Origin: Amylostereum areolatum
Lineage: Eukaryota > Basidiomycota > Agaricomycetes > Russulales > Stereaceae
Direction: 5' to 3'
Length of the DNA stretch: 64,000 nt
Assembly: GCA_012932865.1 (NCBI GenBank)
Contig: SAXG01000015.1
Location: forward strand, 889,861-953,860
The first letter of the stretch is position 1. Every line of letters begins with the position of its first letter. The notes beneath the pieces were generated by a model. That model ran no database searches, had not been told where the DNA came from, and worked only from the letters and a program-made list of their open reading frames with translations. Of this stretch, positions 57,369 to 64,000 are shown piece after piece. Made by a program: the position numbers and the translations under genes.

Positions 57369-59170
57369 CTAGTCCTTGATTCTCTTGCAGCGGGATTTGT
57401 GGCCCCCTTCCTTCCAATCCCTACCGAAACCAACACTATCAGCAACAGACAGCGTGAAAGAGTTGAAATGGACAAACTTGGACTGGCACAACCGGTCACA
57501 GTAAGCGACGTCGCGGCACCCTCTGCACGTTTGCAGGACATGGCTTGGCTTCTCCGAGTGAAACCGACACTCCTTCCACGCGCAGACTGACAACACTGCC
57601 TTCCTCGCCTCGGCCGCTGCTCTCTCGTGGCGCTCCTTTTCCTTGGCTTCGTCCAAATTCAAGACCGTCCCGAACACTTTCCACACCTGCAAGACCGTTC
57701 TGCGGTCCTCTTCCAGCTCCGCAGGTAGTTCTGGCATTGCTTGCAAAGCACGGAGAGTGTGGTACCACTCCGGAAGCAAGTCACGTTGGAGGGCGAGGTA
57801 GACACTGTTACGCTTGGCATTATGGAGTTGAGAGGTGACGATGGCCATCGTCAGGAAGTCATGGAGGATGCCGAGACTGGATTCTGCAAATAGTCAGTAC
57901 TCTGATGGATACTGCAGGAGATGATACTGGATTGAAAACATACGTGCATTCGGAAGGCGTGGCTCCCTGCTGTAAAGCTTGAAACCCCACGACAAGAAGC
58001 GGGGGCTGTTATGACGTAGGATGATTGAAGTTGTGCATTTTTTATCATTCCCATTGTCGTTGCAGTGTCTAATTCATGATTTCGGAATCAGTACGAGTAC
58101 CTGAGTCAGAGATGGAGAAAGGAGAGGTCACTGAATGATTAGCATCCCCTTTGCCCATATATCCCAGGTCCACCGAGAATATTCGTCAGTGTGCCACTGC
58201 CGCTCGACAGCAGAAATAGCGTAGTCGTGTGACTTGAGGGTTTTCATGTGGCTTTTGACCTCATTCTTGAGGGTGCATTCAACCAGGAGTTTGAGGCGGA
58301 GAGTAAGGGCAAGGTTGAGAACATCCGGATCCTTAAGATCATGGTGGACGCGGTCTAGGAATGCTCCAACACCAAGTGCATTGATGACAACATCGTGAAC
58401 AAGTTCTCGGGTCACCGTTTTGTCTTCGGTGTTGTCCCCTAAGAGAGCGAGTACAAGGAGGAATTTGTCCGAGTCTGAGCGTTGATTTTCGTCGCGGCCT
58501 GAGGGTTCGTGAAACCATCCGAACAGACAAAGTCTGGCAGCATGGCTCTTATGAGAGGCACGCCAGGCACATCTATGTGAATTCGTTAGACATAGGCAGT
58601 TAGCACGGAAGAAGCTGGACGTACCGGTCCTTAGCAAGTGCCTGGTACGCCCACAGAACCATGCACATGGTCATGCGGTATGGCGCCAGGACTAGAAGCT
58701 TTCTATTGTCCCATAAGCTTTCGAAGAGAAGTGGAATGCGGTCGAGGAGGGCGTCTTCTAGCATGGGGTTACCACGAAGGTGGGTGAGGGCTGCGAGACC
58801 GGCCAAGGCTTGCAATGTGATGCCCTTTCTCAGCTATGGTTAGTTACATCCATATTCGAGTCAGAGTAAAAACACGCACTATGTCATTTCGCATAATGTC
58901 CCCGTTCGTTATTATGGCGGTGTATACATCAATGATAACCAGTCCGTCGTTGAGCACCTCCTTGTCTGCCGTGCGGGGTGCATCACCTTGGAGCCCAGAA
59001 TAAGTGTTCATCCAGGCCTTCATGGTGTTTGAAAGTGTGGGCCTTTCGTAGAGAGAATGCAAGCGAAGGAATCTGTGGAATTCTTCTTTCCGATTGGATT
59101 CTTCAATTCCCTGTCCGTTGCCGCTGGTTATGTTGTCCGCAAACATCAGTGGGATGGAGGGCGCAGCCAT
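57369..59170 (-). CDS. MYND-finger protein, paralogue 3
   Basis: Start ATG at 59170 (MAAPSIPLMFADN). Exons: 59170 to about 58870; about 58815-58630 (ALAGLAALTHLRGNP, MLEDALLDRIPLLFESLWDN); about 58570-58140 (LCLFGWFHEPSGRDENQ, VHDVVINALGVGAFLDRVHH); a short one; and the 57.85-57.48 kb exon with LQRDLLPEWYHTLRAL and MYND (SVCAWKECRFH, LQTCRGCRDVAYCDRLCQ). After an intron: RDWKEGGHKSRCKRIKD, stop at 57369. The order LFGWFHEP, helices, RRD..WY.TL, MYND is the same in paralogue 4, which lies just upstream on the same strand, so the two form a tandem duplicate. Confidence 0.8.
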
Positions 59171-59282
59171 GATGGATCCAGTATAGTATGCAGAGGTGCT
59201 AGGGTAGGGGGGTTAAGGAGATGATTCGGTGCAAAGCGATCGAGGCTATGGAGGCAGGCTTGAAGTCAGGCGCACTCAGTAG

Positions 59283-59669
59283 TCAGACGTCTAGATACCG
59301 ACGGCGAAGTTGTAGTATAATGATCTCACGGTGCGCCTGTTGACAATTCCGCGCGCTGCCCAAGGTCGGAAACGGCAGCGAGCCAGGCATCTGTGCATAC
59401 TCCTTGTCCTTGTCCTTGCCCTCTTGCACGACGTCGGATTCCTCCTCAGCATCCACGCTCGCTGGCTCGAATTCCTTGGGCTCGCAGGTGAGTTCTACCG
59501 CGAGCCCGTTGACGGACATGACGCTCCGAAAGACGAGCACGATCTCCCCCCGGGCGTGGTCCGTGAGCACGCAGAAGCGGGGCATGCGTGTCTCGGTGCC
59601 GACCCCAGCCGACACGAGTGCGTCCGCGTACACGTTCACACTCCTTGAACCAAGTAGAAAGATGTACAC
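59283..59669 (-). pseudogene. Class 3 lipase-like relic
   Basis: A minus-strand frame between two MYND genes reads RFCVLTDHARGEIVLVFRSVMSVNGLAVELTCEPKEFEP. This resembles the segment of fungal diacylglycerol/class 3 lipases where a Asp-His pair is followed by (V/L)FRGT and an Asp-Leu-Thr motif; here RGT is RSV. Neither the GHSLG nucleophile region nor other parts are present. The flanks are tandem MYND paralogues, so this is most likely a leftover fragment. Confidence 0.5.
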
Positions 59670-59749
59670 AGAGGCAGTATAATGGCATTATTTAAAGATG
59701 AGAGTTCCCGTCGCTTCCCGTGCAATAGTAACGCACTCGAGGCGGAAGA

Positions 59750-61609
59750 CTAGTCCTTAATTCTTTTGCAACGGGATTTATGACCACCCTCCTTCCAATC
59801 TCTGTAGAAGAGTCCATCAAGTAGTGACCCACGACCGCGAAAAAAAAACACAAATAGACGAACTTCATCTGGCACAGGCGATCGCAATACGCCACATCGT
59901 GGCATCCCTTGCACGTATGAAGAGTATGGCTTGGTTTCTCCGAATGAAACCGGCACTCTTTCCACGCGCAGACCGACAACGCCGCCTTCCTCGCTTCGGC
60001 CGTTTCCTTCTCGTAGCGTTCACGTTCACGGTCTTCGTCCAAGGTCAAGGCTTCGCCGAACGTCCTCCATGATTCCACGAGGTCGTGGTGGTCTTTTTTC
60101 GCTTCTGGGAGTATCGGTACGGCGAGTAGATACTTGAGGGTTGGGTACCATTCTCCCATCGCGTCCCGTCGGAGGGCGACAAATACCTTGTTGCGCGTGT
60201 TTTGATGAAGCTGAGATGCAACAAGGCAAGCCGTCGTGAAATCGCTGATTGCAGCGAGACAATGTCCTGCGCGAACAGTACGGTTGAAAGACGCGACGGG
60301 GAGTTATACAAGGAGGACGTACTGAGACCTTTGCAGTGTGTTTCTTCACAACAAAGATAAAAACCCCGTGCAAGGAAACGGGCGATGTTGTGCTTCAGGA
60401 TGATGGGTGTCGTAGATCCTTTCGCCTTCCCAAATTCATTGCACCCCCTGACCATGTTAATGAACGACGGAGATGAAAATGGAGAGGAGTTGAAAAGACC
60501 ATACCGAACGATGCATGCGATCCTGGACCATATATCCCAAGCCAAAACATTGTTTCCGCTGTGTTTCTGGCGTTCGGCCAATGGGATGACGTAGTTGTAT
60601 GATTGGAGGGCAAAGAGCTTGCATTTGACCTCGTCGTGAAGAGATAGATCGGCAAAGAGTTGGAGCCGCCGAGCCAGAGGCTCATGGACAATACTCGGAT
60701 CCTCAAGGTCGCGATGAACGCGCTGTATGAACGCCTCGACGCCAAGTAAATCGACGACAATCTCCTTCGCAAACTTCTGAAGCGATGCCGGTCCATCTGA
60801 ATTGGAAGCTAAAGACCCGAAGACGGGAAGGAAACGGTTCGCCGTGTCGTAGTCCCCAGGCGGCTCGTGGAACCACCCAAACACAGAGAGGTGGGCTGCG
60901 TGGCTCTTCAGCGAAACTTTACGTCCACTTGATAACAGCGTGTTAGTCCCGCAGTATAAATTACGGCTCTTTCAGCCACGTACCGTGTCTCCGAAAGATA
61001 CAGGAAGTTGCACAGCGCAGCGGAAAGAGACGTCCTCAAGTCTGCTCTATCGAGGTACACCTCCCTGGCGTCACCTCCAGCCAAAAAGTTTCGATCATAC
61101 CAGAGAGCATCCCATATGTACGGGGTATGGTCGAGCATGGCTTCTTCGAGTGTCGGATATCCATCGAGGTTCATGAGGGTCATGATACCGAGCATGCTTT
61201 CATGCGCGGCGCGCTTTGTGGTCGACGTTAAACCATACGTGCTCGGCGGACAGATACGCACACGTACTATATGATCGCGCAACACATTCTTCGTGGTAAG
61301 AATCTCGCGGTACACCCGTGCCATCAACGTGAAAAGCTCCGCAATCGTCTTCGGACTCGGCGCGTTGGGACCATTGCGTCTGAGTCCGTGACTTTTGATC
61401 GCCAGCGTCCATTTTTCCAATGCTTCGACAAGCGTGAACTTACCTGTACGTGACGAGTTCCTACCGAGAAAGAGTTCGCGCATCTCATCGGGATGTCGTA
61501 GAGGTGTGTTCTTGTCAAAGCCAGCGCTGGCGAAGTTATCTGCTGGCCCGCATTGTGCTATGTCTTCGGCTAGAATTTGAAAAGCTTCTTTATATCCTTT
61601 GTCTGGCAT
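59750..61609 (-). CDS. MYND-finger protein, paralogue 4
   Basis: ATG at 61609 (MPDKGYKEAFQILAEDIAQC). The first exon block (61609-60960) is helical: LVEALEKWTLAIKSHGLRRN, TIAELFTLMARVYREIL, ESMLGIMTLMNLDGYPTLEE, with one probable 50-60 base intron near 61265-61215. Next, 60935-60500: LSVFGWFHEPPGDYDTANRF and VVDLLGVEAFIQRVHRDLED. Then 60260-59860: VFVALRRDAMGEWYPTLKYL, and MYND (SVCAWKECRFH, LHTCKGCHDVAYCDRLCQ), completed after an intron by RDWKEGGHKSRCKRIKD with TAG at 59750. Closest to paralogue 3: the finger exons are almost identical, so the duplication is recent there. Role unknown. Confidence 0.8.
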
Positions 61610-63093
61610 GACCTTTACGAGGATTTACACGTATTGGAAGCACAGGTAGATCGAGCGAGGGAGTCTTCGTGCGTTGTACTTGGGAGAGAGGGGTCTCGTG
61701 TAAGAAAAACGTTGATTTCGCAGGAACGGTCCGAATAACGGACCGCTCACCCCGAGCTCCGCTGCGCAACTGCCAGACTCCGAGGCGAAACTCCTCCGAT
61801 ACGTTTCATCTTCTAGCATTTCACTGTGACTCCCGAGTCCCAATCGACCGATACCAAATGGATCATGGAGGAATCTTGTCAAGGACTGAAATACGGATAC
61901 TCAACCGTCCACAAGTAGGCTAGTTCAAAATTAGAGGCCTTGGCTGGTAGCCCCCAGAAAGGAAATCCGCAGCACCCTGGAAAGTTCCCGCGCCCGGAAA
62001 AGGAAATCTTCGGGGGTCATCAAGCTACCGTCAGCGACGTTTGGGACTCGCACATCTACCTAACGTCGACAATGCAGAGCGAAATCAACGCCAACGTCGA
62101 TAATGACGTTTTTGACAGCCACGGACCGGCGACGGCGACGACGAGGGCAGAACTATCGAGGGTTGACGGAGGGTAGTTGCCCAAAAAGTGGCCCACTGGA
62201 GAGTGACCGGCGAGGCCTCGCGAACCAGCACTAGGAGGGTACCGTGGGGTGATTTTCACCGCCCTAATCAGCCTTATTCACGATCATATTCAGTTTGTAG
62301 ACGACTCACACGCTCACTGTTCGCCCAGTGTGATGAATATCAGCTTTCCCGGTCTGATTCAATGAGTGAAAAGCACTGGAAAAAAGTACCATTTCACCGC
62401 TTTTTTCCCGGGATTTTACACTTTGAAAAGAACAAACATTTTGAGGTGAAACTTCACGCCTGTTTTTCAGTCAGCTACTCCGCCTATTTTTCACGTTGGA
62501 GGTGAGATGCTACTTTTCACGTCCGGCACGAAGTGCGATTTACCACCTCTGGCATGAAGTGCATATTTCCATGCTGATGTTATGTGCTGATGTTCAGCCT
62601 TCAAAGGGGCTTTGATTTCGGTGCTGGTAGGTATGAAAACAACCGGATCCTACAGCTGAAAATACCCTCCGTTCATGTTGCTGATTTTGCAGCTTACGCA
62701 TCGAGAGAGATTCAGCAAATGATCAGACGGTGGTTTCGATATCGCGCACAACACGTGCGAAATATATTAGATAGCTACGTAACAAGTAAGGGGTTATCAG
62801 AAGGAAGCCAAAGCGAGTGGATGCAACGCGCGTCGGCACCACCACCGCACACCACGAAGCGACGAGAAAAGACAGAAGAGACGCTCAATGGCCGACAAGA
62901 ATTATATGTACGTTATGAATGGACTGGGTATTGGCCACAGGGGTGCTAAATGGGAAGCACTCATCAGGATATAGAAAGCTCGAGGAACTCGAGAGAACCT
63001 TAGAAACATCTTCACTTCAAGCATCAGGACTCAAGCTCTTATCGCGCGTGGGCTGGTCCTCAAGACGAGCGCGCTTCGTCGCCGCTATCTGAC
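61610..63093. other. Gene-poor stretch with TTTCAC/GTGAAA words
   Basis: No supported gene. Between 62360 and 62560 GTGAAA, TTTCAC and related words recur in both orientations in an AT-rich stretch, and ATGAAGTGC / ACGAAGTGC is repeated. It may be part of a degraded mobile element; no ends were found. Confidence 0.35.
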
Positions 63094-63930
63094 CTAGACG
63101 TTGTAACCCTGCACTGGGGCTGTACCCGAACCTGAATGGCCATCTAACTCCTCGTCTTGATCACCATCGTGGTCGTCGGTGCGCTTCCTCTTCCATGAAT
63201 TGTTCTCAGTACTGACGGATGAAGGCGGGTAGCCCAGTCCTTCTCAAAGCGAGCGGCGGCAGGGTATTCCTGGCGGATCTGACACATAGGAGGTCAGTAC
63301 ATCCGGAGGATAAAGCAAAGGTGAGTCACTCGCCGACTTGCAAACGCGAGTGACTTGCTCGGAGTGTTGAGCTCACTATAGGTCTTTGATAGATCCATTC
63401 CCGCACGGTTCATGTTGAAGCGTGTCATGGCTAGGCTATGTGAGTGAACAGGGAATGTCAGTGAGGAATGAAACTCACCCGCATGCTTCGATAGTACTCG
63501 CTGCCATCCTCGACGTCATCCATGTCATTGAGGAAGGTTCGAATGTCGGACATATAGAACGCCGGCTCGTGAGAGCCCTTGACAGCCTTGGGGCATGCGA
63601 TAAGGCCGTTGCTATTGAGAGGCGTTGGGGTTGGAGATCTTCCAGTCTCAATGTCCGCAGTGGCTGCACATTGAGGTAGTAACATGGTCGACCTGTTTGT
63701 GGTCCTCCAGCGTTTTGAAGGTGAAAACTATCCCGTATGTCATCAGCGTGTCGTCTAACGGATACAAGTTCAATACAGAAACCTGCAACTACGTTCATAC
63801 TCGCGAAGCTTTGCTCGAGGTCCCTTTTGGTAAGTACCTTGTTCGACGGTGCTTGTTGCGCTGAGCTGGAGCCGTTGCAGGAGTGGAGGCGTGCCTGAGC
63901 AAGAGCAGGAGTGGTGACCGTGCTTGCCAT
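63094..63930 (-). CDS. Hypothetical multi-exon gene at right edge (uncertain model)
   Basis: Start either at 63930 (MASTVTTPALAQARLHSC) or an internal Met at 63685 (MLLPQCAATADIETGRSPTP). The most convincing exon reads HEPAFYMSDIRTFLNDMDDV followed by EDGSEYYRSM, ending at a GTGAGT donor at 63478. Later exon candidates are MNRAGMDLSKTYSELNTPSK and IRQEYPAAARFEKDWATRL, with a possible stop at 63094, or an early stop at 63376 if the intron is joined in another phase. I do not recognise the family. Confidence 0.4.
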
Positions 63931-64000
63931 TGGAAGAAGTAGAGAATGTGTCGGAGTGGTGTGATTGAGACGGGGATGGAGTGGTGAATTGTGCAGTGTG

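Noticed and set aside
1..64000. CRISPR arrays, bacterial-type operons, riboswitches
   Set aside because: The DNA is fungal nuclear with spliced genes; the only regularly spaced repeats are coding (WD40 and GPTPT) or microsatellites.

Overview
The window is nuclear DNA of a mushroom-forming basidiomycete (Agaricomycetes). The evidence is many genes broken by 45-60 base GT..AG introns, a chromovirus-type Ty3/Gypsy polyprotein, a KDZ-type DNA transposon with its CxC2 zinc-binding domain, a C2-NACHT-WD40 NLR-like gene, and a local expansion of MYND-finger genes. All coordinates of spliced genes were worked out by eye from splice signals and frame continuity.

Layout. 0.36-2.2 kb (-): a Bck1/Mkh1-type MAP3K homologue whose catalytic motifs are nearly all lost (pseudokinase). 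3.2-4.1 kb (+): an unrecognised two- or three-exon gene. 4.5-5.1 kb (+): TSR2, a ribosome-biogenesis factor. 5.1-6.5 kb: non-coding repeats. 6.5-10.14 kb (-): a Gypsy chromovirus with its 3' LTR, cut off just before its gag/protease part.

10.145-28.877 kb: the centre of interest, an about 18.7 kb KDZ transposon bounded by imperfect inverted repeats of roughly 110 bases. It holds a spliced KDZ transposase, a long fungal transposon-associated gene of unknown function, and three divergently transcribed gene pairs. Two pairs (23.0/23.2 kb and 26.65/26.87 kb) are a duplication of one another. Their four proteins share a plan: an N-terminal helical module with Trp pairs, an acidic linker, a six-cysteine cluster with Zn2Cys6 spacing, and a coiled-coil C terminus. 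A third pair (14.9/15.2 kb) has a related but cysteine-free member. The whole element, including non-coding subterminal DNA, is crowded with TCCGAC/GTCGGA. I propose that the element encodes its own family of sequence-specific regulators (an analogue, not a homologue, of VANC anti-silencing factors of plant VANDAL elements). This is inference.

28.9-31.9 kb is the 3' part of a WD40 NLR gene plus a broken neighbour; the same pair occurs intact at 38.9-46.4 kb, so the two are direct segmental duplicates, the first one truncated at the KDZ boundary. 31.9-38.9 kb is largely unresolved and has two diverged copies of some minus-strand exon(s). 49.2-61.6 kb carries four MYND-finger paralogues, a large disordered protein with a C-terminal CxxC pair, and a lipase relic. 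The right end (61.6-64 kb) is poor in recognisable genes.
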